39,310 nt of DNA from Spirochaetales bacterium (GTDB taxonomy: Bacteria > Spirochaetota > Spirochaetia > JAFGDJ01): the NCBI GenBank assembly GCA_016932135.1, contig JAFGDJ010000095.1, forward strand, positions 1 through 39,310. The letters run 5' to 3'. Shown here in pieces: positions 31,670 to 39,310 of the stretch. A program made the position numbers and the translations under genes. The notes under the pieces were generated by a model. That model saw only the letters and a program-made list of their open reading frames with translations. It ran no database searches and was not told where the DNA came from. Every line of letters begins with the position of its first letter. Position 1 is the first letter of the stretch.

Positions 31670-32803
31670 TTACTCCTGGTCGAAGAGATTTCCCAGATCT
31701 TCCATCTTCAGATCCAGGGAGCCTGTTTGGCCGTCCTGCTCCCTGGTTCGATCCTTCAGAGGAAGGTAGACTTCGTTATACAGGGCGGATAAGCGGTAAA
31801 CATCATCGTCCTTATACCGTTGGGGTATTTTTACCTCCAGGTTGTAGGATTGTTCCTCCAAGCCCCTGCGCATCACATGAATGGGATCGCTGATCGTCAG
31901 GGCGAAATGCGGGCCGTAAAGGAGAAGATAGGCCAGCACCAGAACAACGACAATGAAAAAAAACATCAGGTTCATTTTAGCGTTCACCGCCGCCACCTGG
32001 GAATTATCGAAGAAAAACTCCCAGGAATCCTGAAGGGTGTAATCGTAATCCCCCGGACCGTACCACTGGTCGTAATAATGGTTATCGTACCGGGTGTACA
32101 CCGTTTGTCCCCGGTATTTTATCAACAGAAGCGATTCTTCCGTTGCGGCGTAGTTCTTTATAACCTCGGGGTTCTTCTCTGCTCCCGGGGGGATGTTACG
32201 GATAATGGTCTCTTTCTCCGCATTGAAGAGGTCTTCCGCTGAAGGGAAACCCAGGGGTGCGGAAAGCAGGGTGAAAAGAAAGAGGCCGAAAACGAGCATC
32301 GACGTGGCGATGGTCGCCACCTTGGTCACATGACGCTGGGCCATGACCGATTCGGCGTTCTTAATGTGTTTAAAGATCTTCAAGGTTCGCAGGAGCCGAA
32401 GAATCCGGGCGATCCGGATAGCTTTCACCACCTTGAGAACATTTAATGAGCCGCCCAAAGCGAAGGCAGCAGTTTCACCCGCCCAGAGGGTCAGGACCGA
32501 AGGCCCGGAGTTCAGCAGCAACAGGGGAACAGAGGCTAAAAAGTCAATCCACCCTCTTTCATGAAAGATATAATCCTTCACTCGTCCCCGGTACACGGCA
32601 AAATACAGCCGGATGAGGAATTCCAGGGTAAAGAAAACATCGAAGCCGAAGCCGGTGACGGTGAGAATCCGGCGGATACCCCAGCTCCATCCGACCACCA
32701 CAGACCAGTCCTCCAGAAAAGTCTGCACCAGGACCAGGAAAATGGCCGTCATGACCAGGGACTCAAGAAACGACCCTTTCTTTTTCATGTTTTTCTCTAC
32801 CAT
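31670..32803 (-). CDS. Voltage-sensor-like membrane protein with HAMP domain, no visible pore
   Basis: I chose the ATG at 32803 (377 residues), which overlaps the upstream stop (ATGGTAG); in-frame alternatives are 32830 and 32788. The N-terminal 150 residues form an ion-channel-type voltage sensor: S1 (18-30), S2 (52-72) with Asp55, S3 (84-97, WIDFLASVPLLLL) and S4 (124-142) with basic residues at every third position (Lys124, 127; Arg130, 133, 136, 139; Lys142). A fifth helix (162-181), an extracytoplasmic loop of about 97 residues (182-278) and a sixth helix (279-297) follow. No TVGYG or similar selectivity filter is seen. Residues 298-350 match HAMP (SDPIHVMRRG, then DDDVYRLSALYNEV). Only about 27 residues follow, so any output is probably in trans. 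Confidence 0.8.
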   Translation of the reverse strand: MVEKNMKKKGSFLESLVMTAIFLVLVQTFLEDWSVVVGWSWGIRRILTVTGFGFDVFFTLEFLIRLYFAVYRGRVKDYIFHERGWIDFLASVPLLLLNSGPSVLTLWAGETAAFALGGSLNVLKVVKAIRIARILRLLRTLKIFKHIKNAESVMAQRHVTKVATIATSMLVFGLFLFTLLSAPLGFPSAEDLFNAEKETIIRNIPPGAEKNPEVIKNYAATEESLLLIKYRGQTVYTRYDNHYYDQWYGPGDYDYTLQDSWEFFFDNSQVAAVNAKMNLMFFFIVVVLVLAYLLLYGPHFALTISDPIHVMRRGLEEQSYNLEVKIPQRYKDDDVYRLSALYNEVYLPLKDRTREQDGQTGSLDLKMEDLGNLFDQE

Positions 32804-33744
32804 CCGTTTTCCGCCGCGATCATGTAACATTCATCGATCATCTTGATATCGAAACCGTAGTACCGGAAGTTCTTTCTTGCGATACTGAGCCAGCTCTTAT
32901 CCGCCGTGTCGGCTCCCCGGTCGATTTGCTGGTCCGGTTTGTAGGCTTTCCCCATGGATGTTAGAATTGAAGCTATCCTCGAGGTGGCTTCCAATCCGGG
33001 ATTTTCCTGAAAGGATACATTGGCATGCACGGCGCTGGCCAGCACTTCATCGGGTAGAACGACGAATTTCTGTTTCATCACCTGCAGAGCTTTTTCCGCG
33101 AAGGCGGCCTGCACCAGGCCTCTGCCGCTCTCGATCTTCCCCGCCCCTTGCGATTCCGCCAGAAGAAAGACCGCCGGTTTCAACAGGATGGAAAGACGGA
33201 TCATATCTTTCACGGCGTCCTTCCCCAGCTTCAGTCGCTGCACCTTGGTCAATTCGAAGTGGGTGTACTGTTTTCGATCAAAAATCTCTTCCAGGTACTT
33301 GTCCACGAAGCGATAGGCCAGGGCGTTGTAGCTCCCGACGAACTCAAACCGAGCTTCCTGTTTTGACAGAATGGAAGACACAAATTCATAGATCTTTTTC
33401 TTCAGTTGGTCCTGGGGCATATTCTGCTGTCGAATAAGCTGAATAAAAGAGAGATCCATATTCTCCGAGAGAATTTTCTGAATTCCCGGCTCAATAGCGT
33501 TGTTGGTATTCAGGGCGACCATATTCTGCAGAATGGAGATGATTTCGTTCCAGCTCTTCCCCGGGAAAAAGGCCGGAGAGGCTAAAGTAGGATAGAGCTG
33601 AGCCGCGTTGACCTTGAGGAATTGCAGAATCTGCTCCTCTTTCTGCAGAGGGGTCATATTCCGAAGAGCCGGATTTCCCAAAAGGCGAGATAGGAAACTT
33701 TGTGCTTTCTGTTCGAGATTACTCACTGGTCTAACTATCGTCAT
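32797..33744 (-). CDS. Conserved-looking cytoplasmic protein of unknown function
   Basis: The 315-residue protein has no signal or membrane segment. It is mostly helical, with a well-organised middle region (FELTKVQRLKLGKDAVKDMIRLSILLKP) and a C-terminal KMIDECYMIAAENGW. I do not recognise the family. Its last codons overlap the start of the voltage-sensor/HAMP gene, so the two are translationally coupled and may act together. The ATG at 33744 follows the -10 box by only 5 bases, so no ribosome-binding site can be present between them. Confidence 0.75.
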   Translation of the reverse strand: MTIVRPVSNLEQKAQSFLSRLLGNPALRNMTPLQKEEQILQFLKVNAAQLYPTLASPAFFPGKSWNEIISILQNMVALNTNNAIEPGIQKILSENMDLSFIQLIRQQNMPQDQLKKKIYEFVSSILSKQEARFEFVGSYNALAYRFVDKYLEEIFDRKQYTHFELTKVQRLKLGKDAVKDMIRLSILLKPAVFLLAESQGAGKIESGRGLVQAAFAEKALQVMKQKFVVLPDEVLASAVHANVSFQENPGLEATSRIASILTSMGKAYKPDQQIDRGADTADKSWLSIARKNFRYYGFDIKMIDECYMIAAENGW

Positions 33745-33749
33745 GACAT

Positions 33750-33777
33750 TGTATAAGATTAAGGACAGGTTTGTAAA
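33750..33777 (-). promoter_or_regulatory. Divergent promoter, leftward
   Basis: On the minus strand TTTACA (33777-33772) and TATACA (33755-33750) are separated by 16 bases. The predicted transcription start is within a base or two of the ATG at 33744, so the mRNA is expected to be leaderless. The -35 abuts that of the rightward promoter. Confidence 0.6.
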
Positions 33778-33805
33778 TTGACCGGATGGAAGAATCCTGT
33801 ATAAT
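33778..33805 (+). promoter_or_regulatory. Divergent promoter, rightward
   Basis: TTGACC (33778-33783) and TATAAT (33800-33805) are separated by 16 bases. The GTG at 33812 begins 6 bases after the -10 box, so transcription should start at the GTG itself. Confidence 0.65.
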
Positions 33806-33811
33806 GACTGT

Positions 33812-36800
33812 GTGAAAGCCCGTATGTGCCTTCTGGTGCTTCTTTTTCTGGGAACTCTGCTCTCCGCCTACGAGGTGATCCTTCCGGAGGACGAAGCCCC
33901 GGCGGCCCTGTTCCCCGTTGGTCGAACCGACGAGGAGGTCTCTCTCTTTATCACCGGTACCTGGGAAGCCGCCCTGTCCGCCGCCCTGGCCTTCCAGATC
34001 ATTCCCGGCACCGGAATCGTCTCCGTTACTTCCTTTCCGGAAATCCCGGCGGGTTTCGGTTTTTCCCAGACCCCCGATATCACCCTTTCTTTCTGGTACT
34101 TGAACAAGTATTTTTTTGAGACCACCCTGGCGGAAAATTTCGCCGACAGTCTTTTCCTCCTGGGTTACCAGGGAACGGAGACAGATACTCTTCGCAGCCT
34201 CACCATCGGAAACACGGGAACCGCCTTGGGGGGATACTCCTTTCTGCAGCTTCCCGATTCCCCCGGCAACTCTCTGGGAGCCCGTTGGGAACTGGCCGGG
34301 GAAAACTCCCTTTTTGAGTCGGTTCTGCGCTACGACCCCTCGGAAGACCTGAAACAGACCTACCGGGGGTTGAATATCGTGGAAAAAGCGATTTTAGATC
34401 CGGCAGACTACCTTTCCGGGGTCTATTTTGCCCTTCCCGACCGGGAGATTTCCTCCGTAACGGTACTTCTGGAAAGAAGCCGGGATCACCCCGGGGCTGT
34501 GGAACTGGAGGACGGACGGTATTACAGCGAAGCCTCAGCCGAGGAAGTGCAGGTCTCAGCATCCTTGGGGTTGATTCAATGTGCGGACTCCCCGGTAGGC
34601 CGGGTGCTGGCCGGCTACGTCGGCATGACCACCGGAGAGACGGTTTTTGGAGTAAGCCTCGCCGACCGGGTGGAGATCCTGGGGGGATCTTCGTATTTCG
34701 TTCTCTACGAACCGGGGCTCTTCTCCCCTTTCCAGGTGGACCGGTATTACCGCCTTTCCCAGGCTTTGCCGGAGGAATCCTGGCGCCTTAAGGTATACCT
34801 CTCCGACGGATCGAAGCCTCCCGAAGAGAGCCAAAGGGTCTCTTTCCGCCATGACCCGGAAAAGAACCTGATAGCCCTGACCGCGGGAGCGGCTTTGCCT
34901 TTCGAGGAAGCCTATAAATATCCCCTGATGGATGACGGCCTGGAATACATCTACAACCCGAACCTGGAAAGGAGCCCGGCGGATTCCCGGAAAGAACTAA
35001 CCGTGGAGATCCTTACGCCGACGGATTCTTTTCAGATCGATGCTGAATACCTGGCTTCCTCCGTCCGGGTCTACAGAAACGGGTATCCCGAAACCGGGTT
35101 CTCTTTGGAAGACGACGGGACGATGGTATTTGACAGGGAAGTTCAGGCCTCGGATACCATCGAAATCTATTACCGCACCGTCTCATATACCGGGAAAGGC
35201 GGGGATCTGGTCTTCGGCACCGGCGGCAGTTTTCAGATCCTGCCGGGGATGCAGGCAACCTTGGGGCTGGGGGTGGTGTGGAATATTCTTTCCGGTTCCT
35301 ACTCTACCTCGCCGGGGGACCACCCGGGATCGGTTCTTCTTACCGGCGGCTTGAATTATTCTCGGGAGAACCTGGATTTCGGTCTTAAAGCCGGAATATC
35401 CGTATCCACCCTGGACACCACGGGGATTTTGCGCCTGAAAGGCATGGAAGAGTCGGGTATCACCCCGGGTATCTCGGAAACCTCCATCTACCCGGCCGCG
35501 CCGCCGACGGCGGGAAGTTTTCCGTTGGAAAACCGTGGAAGGCTCTTTTTCAGGGACTACACCTACACCTCGCCGGCGGGAACCTTTTTACAGGACTATA
35601 CCTGGAGCGAGTACCTCCGGGAGTCCTATGAAACGGGAATGCGTGTCGGTCCCTACACTGTTTCCTCCGGCTCCTCCGGGATTTCCGGCAATCTCTTGGG
35701 CCTGGACTGGGAAATAGATGAAACCGGCGACTGGGTGGGGGCCCAGATGAGAATATCCGGCACCGGCGGGCGGAGCGACCTGACCGATTGCCGGAGCCTT
35801 TCCTTCCTGGTCCGGGGGGATATTCCGGCTAACACGGAAATCCACCTGCACCTGGGCATGCTGGGGGAAGACCTGGACGGTGACGGCCTAATGGACATGG
35901 AGACCGGTCGGTTTGACAACGGTTTTGCATTCAACGATACCGCCGCCGGCGTTGTCTTGAGAGTCGGTGCTGGTCCCGACGGCCTGGGAAACGGCACCCT
36001 GGAAACCGAGGATGCCGACGGAAACGGTATCCTGGGCAGGGAAAACGCCGACCTGGTAGCCGACCTGACTGCCGGCGATCCCGTCGATCCTTCCGAGATT
36101 TCCTCTGCCGCCTGGCGGCGGGTGCGGATTTTTATTTCGGAAGCGGACAGAAAAAAACTGACCCGGTGTACCGGCCTGCGAATTCTTCTCAGGTCCACCG
36201 GGGGGGAAAGCGCCGGCACCCTGTTACTGGGGGACCTCCGCCTGGAAGGAAGCGTTTTTACCGCCACGGAAGATGTAACCCTTGCCCAGGTGCGGGAAGA
36301 CTCTCTCACCGGCCTGACGGAAGCCTTAACCTCTCTGGCCGAGGTCTTCCCCGAAGCAAGAGAGCTCACCGATACCGCCGGGAAGGAGCAGCAGGTCCTG
36401 GACCTCCGCTGGGATGGGGACTTTACCCTCGCGTCCCCCATCACCCCCGTGCCGCCGGCGAGTTATAACCGAACGGTTCTCTACCTGGCCTCCCTGGAAA
36501 TTACGGACCCCGCTTCATCCACCATGACGGTATCCCTCACCGACGGCACGGGCGCGGGTTTCCACTGCTCCTTTCCGCCGCCGGATAAAAGGGGGTGGCA
36601 CAGACTGGAGATCCACTGGTCCGAAGGCACCGCCTTCCTGGACGACGGCAACGGACAGGCTCCCCTTACCGGGGCGGTTATCACCTCGGACACCGCGGGA
36701 GGGTATCTGACCGTTCTCTCCCTTTCCCTGAGCGGTTCTCCGGGGGGGCGGATGCTGCTGGACGAAATCATCATGACGGAGAGCAATGTGTCTCCCGCCG

Positions 36801-38491
36801 CCGGAGTGGAAACAACCGTTTCATGGGAGCGCCCCGGTCCCCTGCTTTATCTGGGAGACACCCCGGCGGTGGCCGACCTGAAGCTGTCAGGCTATTTCGG
36901 CGGCGGCAGTGAGGGCTTCCTTCAGGGGATTCTTCCCGGAAAACAGGACGAGGGCATCCGCTCATCCCTGCAGGGTGAAGTCTCCATCCTTTCCTTAAAG
37001 GTTTCCGCCGGGATGAAAGCCCTCAGCGACTCCTCCGGGGGAACCTTCACCGGGGAGCATCGGCTCCGTTTCCCCGACAACACGGAGAGTTACCTGGAAG
37101 ACTGGTATGTTCACCCCGGGGCGGAGGCGTCACTGGAAAAGGGTACCCGGATGGTACTGCGTCTGCCGTCCATCCTTTCCGGGGGACTCACCCAGACCGC
37201 CTACATGGTTTCGGGAGATCTTATCCAGGAATGGCAGGGTGAAGTCGAAAGCTTAAGCGAAGGGTTGGCCGAGGCTTCCTTGGCCGCCAGGCTGTCCCAG
37301 GTATCCCGGGCGTATGATTATTCCCGGCCCGGCTATTTTACCGGATGGTGGGAATCCTACCGGCTTTTTCTTCCCGCGGAGATTGTGGGGAACAGGGAAC
37401 GGACCGGCAGGATAAACGGCAGTCTGATATTTTCCTTTCCCCCGGCGTCTCTTTCCATGATACCGGAGTTTTCCTACATTTACAACGAAACGGAAGATCT
37501 TTTAAAAGGCGCCGGGAGCCTGGCTCTGTCGCTGCCCTTCCGTTTCGGAGACAGTCCTCTCAATCAAATCCTTTTGAGCCTTACCTACAAAAGAATGTTG
37601 AGTTTCACCAGGGGCAATGAAGTGAGCACCTCTTACGGCGAAGATGTAAATATCTACACCTTCGGCATGGGCGAGGCGGATTATTTCTTCACCTCCCTTC
37701 CTTTTTACGAAATCTTCTCTTTTCTTCCTCTTGAGGACTTCGGCAATACTCCTTCCGGAAAGGCAGAGGCTGTATCCTACACCCCCTCCTGCATCTTTAC
37801 GCTCCTCCGGCGGCAGGGTTCCTTTTTACGGGATCTCTTTATTCCATCCGCCGTGGAACTTACCTTTTCCCGGGAGATGAACCGGGAACTGGAGAGCCTG
37901 ACCGACGCCTTTGTCACTGATCTCTCCCTCAGGACGGGGGCCATTAATCTCTTCGGCCGCCGGGGTGCGTACCCTGGATTCTCCTGGTACGAAACCGATG
38001 AATATGTGGGCGCATGCACCCTGTCCCATCGGTATCCCCTTTCCGGAGAGGAGGAATCCTTCAACCTGGTCTACCAGCTTTATCTCTCCTGGAGCATGAA
38101 AAAAGCCATTCTATCCTCGGAACAGCGTCTTGATGTGGATCTGGAGGACCAGTGGAAGGTTTCCTACCGCGGAGAGTTGGATTACGCCTGGGAGACTCCC
38201 CTATCCGACCCTCCTAAACTACCGTTTATAACAAAAGATATTGAAAAAGGAATGATTCTGACCCATAATGAGTGTCTCGAGTTCCTTGTGTCCCGGGAAT
38301 CGGCGGGGGAAACTCAGGCCTGGACCTTTTACGGCCGCCATGAAACGGCTCTGACACTTCCGGCCTTCGGTTCCTTCGGAGTTTACGGGCGGATCGGCTT
38401 GAAACCGGAGGTTATCCGGATTGATGAGAAGGATATTCCGACCCTGCTGGCCGCCCTGGAACTGGGGCTCCAGGGAAATATTCGTTACTGA
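33812..38491 (+). CDS. Giant exported/outer-membrane protein, 1559 residues
   Basis: The protein has a signal peptide (about 1-19, MCLLVLLFLGTLLSA) and an almost entirely beta-type sequence with alternating hydrophobic and polar residues. It ends in an aromatic Tyr (LGLQGNIRY), as do outer-membrane beta-barrels. Two calcium-like repeats lie near 685-700 (LDGDGLMDMETG) and 730-745 (DADGNGILGREN). Regions near 645-675 and 905-950 look like carbohydrate-binding or LamG-type beta-sandwiches. The general layout recalls very large secretion or surface proteins such as SprA of Bacteroidetes, but I cannot establish homology. The GTG at 33812 is favoured by promoter geometry; an ATG at 33824 would give a 1555-residue form with a similar signal. 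No Shine-Dalgarno precedes either. The next gene also encodes a barrel-like protein. Confidence 0.85.
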   Translation: MKARMCLLVLLFLGTLLSAYEVILPEDEAPAALFPVGRTDEEVSLFITGTWEAALSAALAFQIIPGTGIVSVTSFPEIPAGFGFSQTPDITLSFWYLNKYFFETTLAENFADSLFLLGYQGTETDTLRSLTIGNTGTALGGYSFLQLPDSPGNSLGARWELAGENSLFESVLRYDPSEDLKQTYRGLNIVEKAILDPADYLSGVYFALPDREISSVTVLLERSRDHPGAVELEDGRYYSEASAEEVQVSASLGLIQCADSPVGRVLAGYVGMTTGETVFGVSLADRVEILGGSSYFVLYEPGLFSPFQVDRYYRLSQALPEESWRLKVYLSDGSKPPEESQRVSFRHDPEKNLIALTAGAALPFEEAYKYPLMDDGLEYIYNPNLERSPADSRKELTVEILTPTDSFQIDAEYLASSVRVYRNGYPETGFSLEDDGTMVFDREVQASDTIEIYYRTVSYTGKGGDLVFGTGGSFQILPGMQATLGLGVVWNILSGSYSTSPGDHPGSVLLTGGLNYSRENLDFGLKAGISVSTLDTTGILRLKGMEESGITPGISETSIYPAAPPTAGSFPLENRGRLFFRDYTYTSPAGTFLQDYTWSEYLRESYETGMRVGPYTVSSGSSGISGNLLGLDWEIDETGDWVGAQMRISGTGGRSDLTDCRSLSFLVRGDIPANTEIHLHLGMLGEDLDGDGLMDMETGRFDNGFAFNDTAAGVVLRVGAGPDGLGNGTLETEDADGNGILGRENADLVADLTAGDPVDPSEISSAAWRRVRIFISEADRKKLTRCTGLRILLRSTGGESAGTLLLGDLRLEGSVFTATEDVTLAQVREDSLTGLTEALTSLAEVFPEARELTDTAGKEQQVLDLRWDGDFTLASPITPVPPASYNRTVLYLASLEITDPASSTMTVSLTDGTGAGFHCSFPPPDKRGWHRLEIHWSEGTAFLDDGNGQAPLTGAVITSDTAGGYLTVLSLSLSGSPGGRMLLDEIIMTESNVSPAAGVETTVSWERPGPLLYLGDTPAVADLKLSGYFGGGSEGFLQGILPGKQDEGIRSSLQGEVSILSLKVSAGMKALSDSSGGTFTGEHRLRFPDNTESYLEDWYVHPGAEASLEKGTRMVLRLPSILSGGLTQTAYMVSGDLIQEWQGEVESLSEGLAEASLAARLSQVSRAYDYSRPGYFTGWWESYRLFLPAEIVGNRERTGRINGSLIFSFPPASLSMIPEFSYIYNETEDLLKGAGSLALSLPFRFGDSPLNQILLSLTYKRMLSFTRGNEVSTSYGEDVNIYTFGMGEADYFFTSLPFYEIFSFLPLEDFGNTPSGKAEAVSYTPSCIFTLLRRQGSFLRDLFIPSAVELTFSREMNRELESLTDAFVTDLSLRTGAINLFGRRGAYPGFSWYETDEYVGACTLSHRYPLSGEEESFNLVYQLYLSWSMKKAILSSEQRLDVDLEDQWKVSYRGELDYAWETPLSDPPKLPFITKDIEKGMILTHNECLEFLVSRESAGETQAWTFYGRHETALTLPAFGSFGVYGRIGLKPEVIRIDEKDIPTLLAALELGLQGNIRY

Positions 38492-38558
38492 TTCCGGGGT
38501 ACCTATGGTTTTTAACGGTTCCCTGGTGTATACTTTCTGTATGGAAAAGGAGAAGCCT

Positions 38559-39310
38559 ATGAAAACAAGAAACCGTATGACAACCCTGATTCCGGCCATA
38601 TTTTTACTCCTCTCGGTATTTCCTCTGGCCGCCCAGGTAGACACGGAAGAAGGACCATCTCCCGATTTCGGCCTGGGGCTGATTATCGGAGCTCAGACTT
38701 TTCTGGATGAAAGCACCGGCGAGTCGGTAACCTACCAGAAACTGGCTTTGAGCCCGGAGTTCGCCATCGGAAAATTCGGCATTGCCCTGGATCTCACTCT
38801 CCATTACCGATTCACCGGCGACCAGGAAAACAACGTGGAAATCCGCTCCGAAGACTGGGTTCCCTCGGAAGAAATGCCTTTCCTGGACCTGTATCTGCCG
38901 AAATTCCGTTATATCCGGTACGGTTTCAAGGGCGAACCCCTGTACGTAAAGCTGGGAGCTATCGACGACGCCACCTTGGGAACCGGATTCATCATGGGGG
39001 GATACAACAACACCCTTTTCCGGCCGGAAGAACCTATTTTCGGTATGGGTTTCGACCTGGACGGTGCCCTCTTTTCCTTTCCCTATGTGGGGCTTGAAAC
39101 CTTTGTGGGAAATCTCACCTCCTGGGACGTCATCGGAGCCCGGCTTAAAGGACGTCCCCTTATCTGGTCGGAGATTCCCGTAGTGAAAAACCTGGAAATC
39201 GGTTTGACGGTAGCCGGAGACATCGCTCCGGAAGCCCGGGAAGCCTACTGGGCTCCTGCAACGGCGGACAATCCCTCCATCGCGGTTTGGGGCTTTGACG
39301 TCCTTCAGCC
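38559..39310 (+). CDS. Exported beta-barrel-like protein, cut by window edge
   Basis: A reading frame with no stop runs from the ATG at 38559 to the edge (250 complete codons). AAGGAG lies 6 bases upstream. The N-terminus is a signal peptide (KTRNRM, then a hydrophobic core ending LAAQ). The rest has repeated short amphipathic strands (FGLGLIIGAQTFL, YVKLGAIDDATLGTG, VGLETFVGNLTSWDVIGARL), typical of spirochaete outer-membrane beta-barrels. An extended -10 (TATACT, 38529-38534) ends 6 bases before an in-frame ATG at 38541, so a second, leaderless start is possible. It is the gene after the giant protein, with a 67-base gap. Confidence 0.78.
   Translation, partial: MKTRNRMTTLIPAIFLLLSVFPLAAQVDTEEGPSPDFGLGLIIGAQTFLDESTGESVTYQKLALSPEFAIGKFGIALDLTLHYRFTGDQENNVEIRSEDWVPSEEMPFLDLYLPKFRYIRYGFKGEPLYVKLGAIDDATLGTGFIMGGYNNTLFRPEEPIFGMGFDLDGALFSFPYVGLETFVGNLTSWDVIGARLKGRPLIWSEIPVVKNLEIGLTVAGDIAPEAREAYWAPATADNPSIAVWGFDVLQ

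Noticed and set aside
1-39310. CRISPR arrays, insertion sequences, prophage or integrase genes
   Set aside because: No direct repeat series, terminal inverted repeat pair or recombinase motif was found on either strand.

Overview
The window looks like chromosomal DNA of a free-living diderm bacterium of moderately high GC content, most likely a spirochaete (Spirochaetota). The support is indirect: many lipoprotein and outer-membrane-type products, a PEGA-repeat protein, a DUF1577-like split PilZ protein, a ComFB-family protein and consensus sigma70-type promoters. No rRNA, plasmid, phage, transposase or CRISPR signal was seen, and every gap between genes is shorter than 300 bases (the largest is 16228-16482).

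Layout. The minus-strand block 1-3503 holds a degenerate sensor, a NarL-type response regulator, a 7TM histidine kinase and the start of a lipoprotein. A second minus-strand operon (3578-6576) carries an SH3 lipoprotein, a DUF445 membrane protein and a REC-GGDEF diguanylate cyclase. Divergent from it, 6605-8097 encodes a small envelope protein and a lipid-anchored caspase-like peptidase. A long minus-strand operon (8152-13430) carries rnhA, comM, an HtrA-type protease and uvrB. Plus-strand genes from 13542 to 18249 encode an AAA+ ATPase, a metallo-beta-lactamase-fold hydrolase, a lipoprotein and a PEGA protein. A tRNA (CAU anticodon) lies 15 bases upstream of an MFS permease on the minus strand, and a hotdog thioesterase is divergent from it.

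The second half is rich in signalling. It has a 983-residue STAND-like/TPR protein (20191-23142), an overlapping gene pair for a lone HATPase domain and a PilZ protein (23220-24088), a DUF1577-like PilZ protein with a lipoprotein (24093-26069), an aconitase-HD hydrolase-TtcA run (26165-30118), an unknown protein plus a ComFB fusion (30219-31380), and a minus-strand group with an unknown protein, a voltage-sensor/HAMP membrane protein and a DUF503 protein (31377-33744). The right end has a 1559-residue secreted or outer-membrane protein and the start of a beta-barrel-like protein cut by the window edge.

Three themes link the genes. First, cyclic-di-GMP: one synthase and three candidate receptors. 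Second, unusual sensory proteins: a pseudo-histidine-kinase, an orphan HATPase next to PilZ, and a voltage-sensor domain joined to HAMP with no visible ion pore. Third, promoters: at several genes the -10 hexamer ends only 5-8 bases before the start codon, which predicts leaderless mRNAs, including a divergent pair at 33744/33812 whose -35 boxes abut.
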